Shown in pieces: positions 24,675 to 32,541 of a DNA stretch of 64,000 nucleotides; positions within the stretch are counted from its first letter, which is position 1; each line of letters begins with the position of its first letter. The translations under genes were made by a program, and so were the position numbers. Origin of the DNA: Pelagerythrobacter marensis (lineage in GTDB: Bacteria > Pseudomonadota > Alphaproteobacteria > Sphingomonadales > Sphingomonadaceae); NCBI RefSeq assembly GCF_036700095.1, contig NZ_CP144918.1, positions 621,001-685,000 of the forward strand, read 5' to 3'. The notes under the pieces were generated by a model that searched no databases, was not told the origin of the DNA, and was given only the letters and a program-made list of their open reading frames with translations.

Positions 24675-27050
24675 ATGCCCAGTTTCGCCCCGAACCTCGA
24701 AAAAACATTGCACGCCGCGCTGGAGAACGCCGGCGAGCGCCGGCACGAATACGCCACGCTGGAGCATCTTCTGCTCGCGCTGGTGGACGACGAGGACGCG
24801 GCGCAGGTCATGGCCGCGTGCGGCGTCGATCTGGACGAACTGGGCGAAGCGGTGCGCCAGTATCTCGATCAGGAATACCAGTCGCTGAAGACCGAGGACG
24901 ACGGCGATCCGCAACCGACCGCGGGTTTCCAGCGGGTTATCCAGCGCGCGATTCTCCACGTCCAGTCGAGCGGCAAGGATACCGTGACGGGCGCGAACGT
25001 GCTCGTCGCGCTGTTTTCCGAACGCGACAGCTACGCGGTCTATTTCCTCCAGCAGCAGGATATGAGCCGGCTCGATGCGGTCAGCTTCATCAGCCACGGT
25101 ATCGGCAAGGGCGGCAAGCAGCTCGAAAGCCGGTCGCCGCAGGGCGCCGACGAAGCGGGCAAGACCGACGAGAAAGCCGACAACAAGAAGGAAACGGCGC
25201 TCGACCAGTTTACGGTCAACCTCAACGCCAAGGCCCAGGCGGGCAAAGTCGATCCGCTGATCGGGCGCGGGCCGGAAGTCGACCGCACGATCCAGATCCT
25301 CTGCCGCCGGTCGAAGAACAATCCGCTCTATGTCGGCGACCCGGGCGTCGGCAAGACCGCGATTGCCGAAGGCCTGGCGCGCAAGATCATCGAAGGCGAG
25401 GTGCCCGAAGTTCTCACCGACGCGGTGATCTATTCGCTCGACATGGGCGCCCTGCTCGCGGGCACGCGCTATCGCGGCGATTTCGAGGAACGCCTGAAGC
25501 AGGTCGTCAGCGAGCTGGAAGGCATGCCCGATGCCATTCTCTTCATCGACGAGATTCACACCGTGATCGGCGCCGGCGCGACCAGCGGCGGGGCGATGGA
25601 TGCCAGCAATTTGCTGAAACCCGCGCTGTCCAGCGGCGCGATCCGCTGCATCGGATCGACCACCTACAAGGAATTCCGCAACCATTTCGAGAAGGACCGC
25701 GCCCTGCTGCGCCGGTTCCAGAAGATCGACGTCAACGAGCCGACGATCGAGGATACGATCAAGATCCTGCGCGGCCTCAGGACCGCGTTCGAAACGCACC
25801 ACAACGTCAAGTACACGCCCGACGCGCTCAAGACGGCGGTCGAGCTGTCGGCGCGCTACATCAACGATCGCAAGCTGCCCGACAAGGCGATCGACGTGAT
25901 CGACGAAGTCGGCGCGATGCAGATGCTGGTGCCGCCCAGCCGCCGCAAGAAGAAGATCACCGCGCGCGAGATCGAGGCCGTGATCGCGACGATGGCGCGG
26001 ATTCCGCCCAAGACGGTGTCGAGCGACGACAAGAAGGCGCTGGAGAACCTCGAGCGCGACCTGAAACATGTCGTGTTCGGCCAGGACGAGGCGATCGAGC
26101 GGCTTTCCACCGCGATGAAGCTCAGCCGGGCCGGCCTGCGCGATCCCGACAAGCCGATCGGCAGCTTCCTGTTCACCGGCCCCACCGGCGTCGGCAAGAC
26201 CGAAGTCGCGCGCCAGCTCGCCAGCGTGATGGGGATCGAGTTGAAGCGCTTCGACATGTCCGAGTACATGGAGCGCCATTCGGTCAGCCGGCTGATCGGC
26301 GCGCCTCCGGGCTATGTCGGTTACGACCAGGGCGGCCTGCTGACCGACGCGGTGGACCAGAACCCGCATTGCGTGCTCCTGCTCGACGAGATCGAGAAGG
26401 CCCACCCGGACCTGTTCAACATCCTGCTCCAGGTGATGGATAATGGCCGACTGACCGATCATCACGGAAAGACGGTCGATTTCCGCAATGTCGTACTGAT
26501 CATGACGACCAATGCCGGCGCCGCCGACATGGCGCGCCAGGGCATCGGCTTCGGCGACGTGAGCAAGGAAGACGCGGGCGAGGAAGCGGTGAAGAAGATG
26601 TTCACCCCCGAATTCCGCAACCGCCTCGATGCCATCGTCCCGTTCGGCTATCTCGGCAAGGGCACGGTTGCCCGCGTGGTCGACAAGTTCATCCTGCAGC
26701 TCGAACTGCAGCTGGCCGAACAGAACGTGCATATCCAGTTCGACAAGGATGCGCGCGAATGGCTGGCGAACAAGGGATACGACCGCCTGTACGGCGCCCG
26801 CCCGATGGGCCGCCTGATCCAGGAGAAGATCAAGCAGCCGCTGGCCGAAGAGCTGCTGTTCGGCAAACTCGCCGACGGGGGCGAAGTCCACGTCAGCGTC
26901 AAGGGCGGCAAGCCGGCGTTCGAGCTGACACCGGCGCCGCCCAAGGCGCGGCCCAAGCGCAAGGCGGCGAAGAAACCGGCCGCGAAGAAGGGCGAGGCCG
27001 ACAAGGCGCCGGACGCCAGCGAGGGCGCCGGGGGCGACAAGGGCGAATAG
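24675..27050 (+). CDS. clpA: ATP-dependent Clp protease ATPase subunit ClpA
   Basis: AAA+ unfoldase that feeds substrates to ClpP. 791 residues: Clp N-domain (about 1-145), AAA-1 with Walker A GDPGVGKT (about 221-228), AAA-2 with Walker A GPTGVGKT (about 502-509), and the C-terminal ClpB D2-small domain. No M-domain is present, separating it from ClpB/ClpC. It ends with an added, very Lys/Ala/Pro-rich tail from about residue 752. The adaptor gene clpS, often next to clpA, is not in this window. The gene is intact and runs rightward 110 bp after the DUF1192 gene. Confidence 0.96.
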   Translation: MPSFAPNLEKTLHAALENAGERRHEYATLEHLLLALVDDEDAAQVMAACGVDLDELGEAVRQYLDQEYQSLKTEDDGDPQPTAGFQRVIQRAILHVQSSGKDTVTGANVLVALFSERDSYAVYFLQQQDMSRLDAVSFISHGIGKGGKQLESRSPQGADEAGKTDEKADNKKETALDQFTVNLNAKAQAGKVDPLIGRGPEVDRTIQILCRRSKNNPLYVGDPGVGKTAIAEGLARKIIEGEVPEVLTDAVIYSLDMGALLAGTRYRGDFEERLKQVVSELEGMPDAILFIDEIHTVIGAGATSGGAMDASNLLKPALSSGAIRCIGSTTYKEFRNHFEKDRALLRRFQKIDVNEPTIEDTIKILRGLRTAFETHHNVKYTPDALKTAVELSARYINDRKLPDKAIDVIDEVGAMQMLVPPSRRKKKITAREIEAVIATMARIPPKTVSSDDKKALENLERDLKHVVFGQDEAIERLSTAMKLSRAGLRDPDKPIGSFLFTGPTGVGKTEVARQLASVMGIELKRFDMSEYMERHSVSRLIGAPPGYVGYDQGGLLTDAVDQNPHCVLLLDEIEKAHPDLFNILLQVMDNGRLTDHHGKTVDFRNVVLIMTTNAGAADMARQGIGFGDVSKEDAGEEAVKKMFTPEFRNRLDAIVPFGYLGKGTVARVVDKFILQLELQLAEQNVHIQFDKDAREWLANKGYDRLYGARPMGRLIQEKIKQPLAEELLFGKLADGGEVHVSVKGGKPAFELTPAPPKARPKRKAAKKPAAKKGEADKAPDASEGAGGDKGE

Positions 27051-27161
27051 CGCGGACGGAGGGTGTCGCTGCGCCCTCCGCCGTCCTCGCCCGCGGGGGC
27101 GACGCAGGCCTTTCCCGACCGGCCGGCGGAACCGCAGCGCACCGCCGCCATTTTTCACCGT

Positions 27162-28166
27162 ATGGCACGCGATTTCGCATGGATCCGGCCCGAGCCGCAC
27201 GGCATCCATGTCGTTCCCGCCGATTGCTGGATCGATCCCTCGCAGGCGGTCGATCATGCGCTGGTGACCCACGGCCATGCCGACCATGCGCGCGGCGGGC
27301 ACGGGCGGACTGTGGCCACGCCCGAAACGCTGGCGATCATGAAGTTGCGCTACGCAACTTCGCACGGGGCGGTTCCAGTCGCATACGGGGAAACGATCCG
27401 TCTGCCCGGCGGCGTGGACGCGACCTACATCCCCGCCGGTCATGTGCTCGGCAGCGCGCAGATCCTGCTCGAACACGCGGGCGAGCGGGTGGTGATAACC
27501 GGCGACTACAAGCGCGTGTCCGACCCGACCTGCCCCCCGTTCGAGGTCACGCCCTGCGATATTTTCATCACCGAGGCGACATTCGGCCTGCCCGTCTTCT
27601 GCCATCCGCCGATCGCAGCCGAGATCGGCAAGCTGCTCGACCGCCTCGCCGCCCATCCGGATCGCTGCGTGCTCGTCGGCGCCTATGCCCTGGGCAAGGC
27701 CCAGCGCGTGATCGCCGAGCTGCGCGCGGCCGGGCACCGCGATCCGATCTATCTCCACGGCGCGATGGAGAAGATGTGCCGCCTCTATGAGGATTTCGGC
27801 GTCGATCTGGGTGAGCTGCGCCTGGTGAGCGATGCGAGGAAGGAGGACATGCGCGGGCACGTCGTCGTCTGCCCGCCGTCCGCGCTCAACGACCGCTGGA
27901 GCCGCCGCCTGCCCGACCCGATCGCCGCCATGGCGTCAGGCTGGATGCGCGTGCGCCAGCGCGCCCGCCAGCGGAACGTCGAACTGCCGCTGGTCATCTC
28001 CGATCATGCCGACTGGGGCGAACTGACGCGAACGGTGGAGGACGTCGACCCACACGAGACCTGGATCACCCACGGGCGGGAGGAAGCCCTGCTGCGCTGG
28101 CACCAGCTGCACCAGCGGCGCGCACGCGCGCTCGCGCTGGTCGGTTACGAGGACGAGGACGACTAG
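27162..28166 (+). CDS. Ligase-associated DNA exonuclease (metallo-beta-lactamase fold)
   Basis: 334 residues, MBL/beta-CASP-type nuclease of the ligase-associated DNA damage response family. The metal motif HGHADH lies at about 37-42, and a second histidine/aspartate site comes at HVLGSAQ and GDYKRVSD (about 105-125). ATG 27162 is used because the upstream open frame is Pro/Arg-rich and unlike the family. It ends two bases before the GTG of the DNA ligase, so the two are one operon. In many bacteria this pair comes with an Lhr-type helicase and a PdeM phosphoesterase; neither is adjacent here. Likely processes DNA ends for the ligase. Confidence 0.9.
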   Translation: MARDFAWIRPEPHGIHVVPADCWIDPSQAVDHALVTHGHADHARGGHGRTVATPETLAIMKLRYATSHGAVPVAYGETIRLPGGVDATYIPAGHVLGSAQILLEHAGERVVITGDYKRVSDPTCPPFEVTPCDIFITEATFGLPVFCHPPIAAEIGKLLDRLAAHPDRCVLVGAYALGKAQRVIAELRAAGHRDPIYLHGAMEKMCRLYEDFGVDLGELRLVSDARKEDMRGHVVVCPPSALNDRWSRRLPDPIAAMASGWMRVRQRARQRNVELPLVISDHADWGELTRTVEDVDPHETWITHGREEALLRWHQLHQRRARALALVGYEDEDD

Positions 28167-28168
28167 CG

Positions 28169-29761
28169 GTGGAAGCGTTCGCCGCTCTGCTCGACGCGCT
28201 CGTCTATACCCGCAGCCGCAACGAGAAGCTGCGCCTGATCGCAGACTATCTGCGCGAGGCAGGCGATCCCGACCGGGGATGGGCGCTGGCGGCGCTGACC
28301 GGCGGGCTCGATTTTCCTGACGTCAAGTCGTCGACCATTCGCAACCTGCTCAAGGAACGGATCGACCCGGTCCTGTGGACGCTCAGCCGCGATTTCGTGG
28401 GCGATACGGCGGAAACCGCCAGTCTGCTGTGGCCGGCGGGGGAGGCGCCGTCCGATCCCCCATCGGTGACAGAGGCGGTCGAAGCGCTGCGTGCGACGAC
28501 CCGCAAGAGCGCACCGGCCGACCTGGCGAAACTGCTCGACCGGCTCGACGCCTCGGGCCGCTACGCCCTGCTCAAGCTGGCGACGGGCGGCATGCGGATC
28601 GGCGTTTCGTCGCGGCTTGCCAAAGTCGCGTTCGCGCAGGCCTTCGCGGTGTCGGTGGAGGACGTGGAGGAACACTGGCACGGCCTCTCCCCGCCCTATC
28701 CCGCCCTGTTCGCCTGGGCCGCAGAGGGCGCCGCGCCGCCCGACACCGCCAACCTGCCGACTTTCCGCCCCTTCATGCTCGCCCATCCGCTGGAGGACGC
28801 CACGGTCGATCTCGCCGACTATGTGGCCGAATGGAAATGGGACGGCATCCGGGTGCAGCTCGTGCGGATCGGTGGCGAGACCCGGCTCTATTCGCGCGGG
28901 GGCGACGATATCACTGCCACCTTTCCCGAGTTGATCGACGCGCTTGCGTTCGATGCCGTGCTCGATGGCGAACTGCTCGTGCGGGGCACGGCCCAGGGCG
29001 GCGAGAAAGGCGGTGCGGCCAGTTTCAACGCCTTGCAGCAAAGGCTGGGACGCAAGACCGTGAGCCGGAAGCTGCTGGCCGAAGCGCCGGCCTTCGTCCG
29101 TCTCTACGACGCGCTGATCGTGGAAGGGAAGGACTTGCGCGAATTGCCCTGGACCGCCCGGCGCGCGCGGCTGGAGGCGCTGATGCCGCGCCTTCCGGCG
29201 GCGCGCTTCGACCTGAGCGAAGTGGTCGAGGCGGCCGATTTCGACGACCTCGCCCGCATCCGCGAAGGCGCGCGCGACGATGCGATCGAAGGGCTGATGC
29301 TCAAGCGGCGCGATTCACCCTATGTCGCCGGCCGCAAGGCTGGGTTGTGGTACAAGTGGAAGCGCGATCCCCTGCTGATCGACTGCGTGCTGATGTACGC
29401 CCAGCGGGGCAGCGGACGGCGGTCGAGCTTCTTTTCCGACTACACCTTCGGATGCTGGGACGGCGACCCCGACGAGGGGGCCGATCTGCTGCCGGTGGGC
29501 AAGGCCTATTCGGGTTTTACCGACGAAGAACTCAAGCGGCTCGACCGCCACGTGCGCACCCATACCGTCAACCGCTTCGGCCCGGTGCGCGAGACGGACA
29601 AGTCGCTGGTGTTCGAAGTCGCCTTCGATTCGGTGCACGAAAGCCGGCGGCACAAGTCCGGCCTCGCCATGCGTTTTCCGCGCATCCACCGGATCCGCTG
29701 GGACAAGCCGGTCCACGAAGCCGACCGGATCGAGGCCCTGCGCGCCCTGGTTCGGGATTAG
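28169..29761 (+). CDS. ATP-dependent DNA ligase (ligase-associated operon)
   Basis: 530 residues. N-terminal DNA-binding domain (about 1-200), then the nucleotidyltransferase with the adenylated lysine in KWDG (K223), and the C-terminal OB-fold. Motif IV/V elements EGLMLKRRDSPY (about 375-386) and WYKWKR (about 395-400) are present. It seals nicks using ATP, unlike the housekeeping NAD ligase, and is expected to serve repair with the exonuclease encoded two bases upstream. The GTG at 28169 is the only start near the exonuclease stop and matches the family N-terminus. Intact. Confidence 0.94.
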   Translation: MEAFAALLDALVYTRSRNEKLRLIADYLREAGDPDRGWALAALTGGLDFPDVKSSTIRNLLKERIDPVLWTLSRDFVGDTAETASLLWPAGEAPSDPPSVTEAVEALRATTRKSAPADLAKLLDRLDASGRYALLKLATGGMRIGVSSRLAKVAFAQAFAVSVEDVEEHWHGLSPPYPALFAWAAEGAAPPDTANLPTFRPFMLAHPLEDATVDLADYVAEWKWDGIRVQLVRIGGETRLYSRGGDDITATFPELIDALAFDAVLDGELLVRGTAQGGEKGGAASFNALQQRLGRKTVSRKLLAEAPAFVRLYDALIVEGKDLRELPWTARRARLEALMPRLPAARFDLSEVVEAADFDDLARIREGARDDAIEGLMLKRRDSPYVAGRKAGLWYKWKRDPLLIDCVLMYAQRGSGRRSSFFSDYTFGCWDGDPDEGADLLPVGKAYSGFTDEELKRLDRHVRTHTVNRFGPVRETDKSLVFEVAFDSVHESRRHKSGLAMRFPRIHRIRWDKPVHEADRIEALRALVRD

Positions 29762-29792
29762 CGAAAGTCGCGCGGCACGACTTCGGTTCCGC

Positions 29793-30359
29793 TCAAAGCC
29801 CCGCTTCGACGACAGCCGCCGCGTGAGCCTTCCCATTCTCGACATAGTGGGCGACGCCGGCGCGCATGCCGGCAATGGCCGCGTCGTCGAGGTCGCGCAT
29901 CTTGCGCGCCGGGCGGCCTCCCCACAGCTCGCGCGCGGCCATCGCCTTGCCTTCGGTCAGCATCGCGCCGGCCGCCAGCATGGCGTCGGAGCCGATCACG
30001 GCCTTGTTCATCGCGATCGCGCCCAGGCCCACGAAGCCGCGATCCTCGATCACGCAGCCGTGGACCATCGCCATATGGCCGATCAGCACGTCGTCGCCGA
30101 TCAGCAGCGGCGAGCCGTCGGGATCGCCAGGCCGTTCGGGGTCGCAATGCAGCACGCTGCCGTCCTGGACATTGGTCCGTTCGCCGATCACGATCCGGCT
30201 GACATCGGCGCGCAGCACGCAATTGTACCAGATCGAGCTGTCGGCACCGATCGTGACGTCGCCCACCAGAACGCAGCCGGGCGCGACGAAGGCGCTGTCG
30301 TGGATGGTCGGGCGCTTGCCGTGGATCGGGACGATCGTCACGCCGGGGCGGGTGGTCAT
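29793..30359 (-). CDS. Gamma-class carbonic anhydrase family protein
   Basis: 188-residue left-handed beta-helix (hexapeptide repeat) protein. The repeats run from about 20 to 140. Three histidines expected to bind the metal are visible: one in SVLHCD (about 69-74), then two in IGHMAMVHG (about 87-95). Homologues either hydrate CO2 or have lost activity, so the reaction is probable but not certain. It starts in an ATGA overlap with the GNAT gene upstream; an alternative ATG lies 15 bp earlier at 30374, inside that gene. It is the last gene of a hemB-GNAT-GNAT-gamma-CA run. Confidence 0.88.
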   Translation of the reverse strand: MTTRPGVTIVPIHGKRPTIHDSAFVAPGCVLVGDVTIGADSSIWYNCVLRADVSRIVIGERTNVQDGSVLHCDPERPGDPDGSPLLIGDDVLIGHMAMVHGCVIEDRGFVGLGAIAMNKAVIGSDAMLAAGAMLTEGKAMAARELWGGRPARKMRDLDDAAIAGMRAGVAHYVENGKAHAAAVVEAGL

Positions 30360-30916
30360 GTCCTGCTCTCCCATTGTTTGCGGGTGATCGAATAGAGGAT
30401 CGTCGGATTGTCTTCCGGGGCAAAGTTCGGATCGGTGAAATCGAGATCGGGCCGGCGTTCCATCCCGAGCTTTTCCATCAGGCGCCAGCTGCCCCGGTTG
30501 GCGAAGCTGGTGAGCGCGACGATCGCCGGGGGATCGATCCGCGCAAAGGCGAAATCGAGCACGGCGACGACCGCCTCCCAGGCATAGCCGCGGCGCCAGC
30601 GGTCCTCGCGGATCAGCCAGCCAACCTCCATGTCGCCCGGATTGCGGGCGAGCGGATTGTCCACTCGCTTGAGCCCCGCGTGACCGACCAGCGCGCCGCT
30701 CTCGCGCTCTTCCAGCATGCAGAAGCAGAAGCCTTCGGCCGCATGGAGCGCGCGGGCCCGGGCGTGCTTTTCCGCGATGAACGCGCGCGGCCTCGGCCCG
30801 CCGAGATGTTTCATCACCGTGGGGGTGTTGAGACAGGCCATCTGCCGCTCGACGTCGCCCTCGCCCGGCACCCGCAGCACCAGGCGGTCGGTTTCGAGGA
30901 GGATCGGGCCCGTCAC
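30356..30916 (-). CDS. GNAT acetyltransferase, RimJ/RimL type (copy 1)
   Basis: 186 residues of the GNAT fold. The N-terminal ETDRLVLRVPGEGD segment (about 7-20) and the acetyl-CoA-binding EVGWLIREDRWRRGYAWEA region (about 99-117) are typical of RimJ/RimL-like enzymes. The C-terminal NRGSWRLMEKLGM (about 145-157) helps form the CoA pocket. It is clearly related to the GNAT encoded directly upstream (30913-31461), and the genes overlap by 4 bp, so this is a tandem paralogue pair. The substrate, whether a protein N-terminus, a small molecule or an antibiotic, is unknown. Confidence 0.88.
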   Translation of the reverse strand: MTGPILLETDRLVLRVPGEGDVERQMACLNTPTVMKHLGGPRPRAFIAEKHARARALHAAEGFCFCMLEERESGALVGHAGLKRVDNPLARNPGDMEVGWLIREDRWRRGYAWEAVVAVLDFAFARIDPPAIVALTSFANRGSWRLMEKLGMERRPDLDFTDPNFAPEDNPTILYSITRKQWESRT

Positions 30917-31461
30917 CGCCGCGCGCCGGGATCGATTGCGTAGAGCACATGCGGCCGCAGGGGATCGCCCTCGGGCACGCGCGGATGATCGAAGTCGCGC
31001 TCCGGCCGGCGGGTCATTCCCAGACGTTCCATGAGCGCCCGGCTGCGCGCATTGGCCCGCGCCGTGATCGCGACGACCGGCTCGCCGGACCGATTCGCCT
31101 TCGCCCAGTCGAGCGACGCCTCGGCCGCCTCGCGTGCGTACCCCTGCCCCCAGCAGTCGGCGGCAAGACGCCAGCCGATCTCCAGCTCGCCTTCGATCTG
31201 CGCGATATTGCCGCGCACGAGCCCGGTGAAGCCGATCACCCGTCCATCGCTCTTGCGCTCCAGCGCCCAGAAGGTGTGTCCGAAACGCGCGGCCCGATCC
31301 TGCAGATCGGCGATCAGTTTCGCCGTCTCGCCCCGCGACATGACGGGGCCGAGCGTTGCCATCACCCGCGGATCGCCGCAGACGCGGTGGAAGTCGTCGC
31401 AGTCGCCATCACGCCAGTCGCGCAGCCACAGGCGCCCGGTCTCGTGGCGAAAGTCAGCCAT
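30913..31461 (-). CDS. GNAT acetyltransferase, RimJ/RimL type (copy 2)
   Basis: 182 residues, second member of a tandem GNAT pair. Shared elements are an N-terminal ETGRLWLRDWRDGD (about 6-19), the acetyl-CoA site EIGWRLAADCWGQGYAREA (about 93-111), and the C-terminal NARSRALMERLGMTRRPERDF (about 138-158), which aligns with the same part of copy 1. It begins inside the hemB 3' end (8-bp overlap) and ends in a 4-bp overlap with copy 1, so hemB, both GNATs and the carbonic anhydrase are probably one transcript. Substrate not determinable. Confidence 0.88.
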   Translation of the reverse strand: MADFRHETGRLWLRDWRDGDCDDFHRVCGDPRVMATLGPVMSRGETAKLIADLQDRAARFGHTFWALERKSDGRVIGFTGLVRGNIAQIEGELEIGWRLAADCWGQGYAREAAEASLDWAKANRSGEPVVAITARANARSRALMERLGMTRRPERDFDHPRVPEGDPLRPHVLYAIDPGARR

Positions 31462-32449
31462 TCAGCAACCGGGCCGCGTGCGCGGCATGGTAGGTCAGCA
31501 CACCGCTGCACCCGGCGCGTTTGAAGGCGGTCAGCGTTTCGAGAACCAGCGCGTCGCGATCGCCGGCGCCGGCGGCAGCTGCAGCCTCGATCATCGCGTA
31601 TTCGCCGCTCACCTGATAGGCGAAGACCGGAACTTCGAACCGTTCCTTCACCCGGCGCACCACGTCGAGATAGGGCAGCCCCGGCTTGACCATGACGCTG
31701 TCCGCCCCTTCGGAAAGATCGAGCGCGACCTCGCGCAGCGCCTCCTCCCCATTGGCCGGATCCATCTGGTAGCTTTTCTTGTCGCCCTTCAGCAGGCCGC
31801 CCGAGCCGACCGCGTCGCGAAACGGGCCGTAGAAAGCGCTGGCGTACTTCGCGGCATAGCTCATGATCTGGACGTTGTGATGGCCGCCCATTTCCAGCGC
31901 CATGCGGATCGCCTTCACCCGCCCGTCCATCATGTCCGACGGGGCAATCACGTCGGCCCCGGCCTGCGCCTGGTTGAGCGCCTGGTCGACCAGGATCGCA
32001 ACGGTATCGTCGTTGACCACATAGCCGTCGCCGTCGAGCAGCCCGTCCTGCCCATGGGCCGTATAGGGATCGAGCGCGACATCGGTGAGGATGCCGATAT
32101 CGCGTCCGCACGCGTCGCGCACCGCCCTGATCGCCCGGCACATGAGGTTGTCGGGATTGAGCGCCTCGGCCCCATCGTCGCTGCGCCTGTCCGCCGGCGT
32201 GTTGGGGAAGAGCGCGATACAGGGAATGCCCAGATCGACCGCCTCCTTCGCCCGGGCCGCGATGCCGTCGACCGACCAGCGGGACACGCCGGGCAGGCTG
32301 GCAACCGGGTCTTCGACGCCCGATCCCTCGGTCACGAAGAGCGGCCAGATCAGGTCGGCGGGCGTCAGCACGGTCTCGCGGTGCAGGGCGCGGCTCCAGG
32401 CCGTCGCCCGCGTGCGGCGCATCCGGAGGGAGGGGTAGGAACCGGTCAT
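31454..32449 (-). CDS. hemB: Porphobilinogen synthase (5-aminolevulinate dehydratase)
   Basis: Condenses two 5-aminolevulinate molecules to porphobilinogen in heme synthesis. 331 residues with both active-site lysines, K201 (in AAKYASAF) and the Schiff-base K255 (in VMVKPGLPY). The segment DVALDPYTAHGQDG at 123-136 has Ala/Asp/Gln where zinc-type enzymes have cysteines, so this is a magnesium-type enzyme, as usual in Alphaproteobacteria. It heads a tightly packed run with the two GNAT genes. Other heme genes (hemE, hemJ) are 25 kb away near the origin. Confidence 0.96.
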   Translation of the reverse strand: MTGSYPSLRMRRTRATAWSRALHRETVLTPADLIWPLFVTEGSGVEDPVASLPGVSRWSVDGIAARAKEAVDLGIPCIALFPNTPADRRSDDGAEALNPDNLMCRAIRAVRDACGRDIGILTDVALDPYTAHGQDGLLDGDGYVVNDDTVAILVDQALNQAQAGADVIAPSDMMDGRVKAIRMALEMGGHHNVQIMSYAAKYASAFYGPFRDAVGSGGLLKGDKKSYQMDPANGEEALREVALDLSEGADSVMVKPGLPYLDVVRRVKERFEVPVFAYQVSGEYAMIEAAAAAGAGDRDALVLETLTAFKRAGCSGVLTYHAAHAARLLNG

Positions 32450-32541
32450 GCCGGTCTGTTGCCGGAATTGCCCGCAGCGAACAAGCCGCGAGTCTCAGGC
32501 CCCGTGTTCTCCGGTGCGCGACGGCAGTACCGCCCGCAGGA

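Noticed and set aside
27054-27086. GC-rich inverted repeat just after clpA
   Set aside because: The stem has a three-base bulge and no T-run follows, so it is not a convincing intrinsic terminator.
24432-27860. Very long open frame (over 1100 codons) antisense to clpA and its neighbours
   Set aside because: It runs opposite clpA, whose conserved motifs are unmistakable. The antisense protein is a composition-driven shadow (His/Arg/Asp-rich) with no domain I recognise. GC-rich genomes give many such frames.
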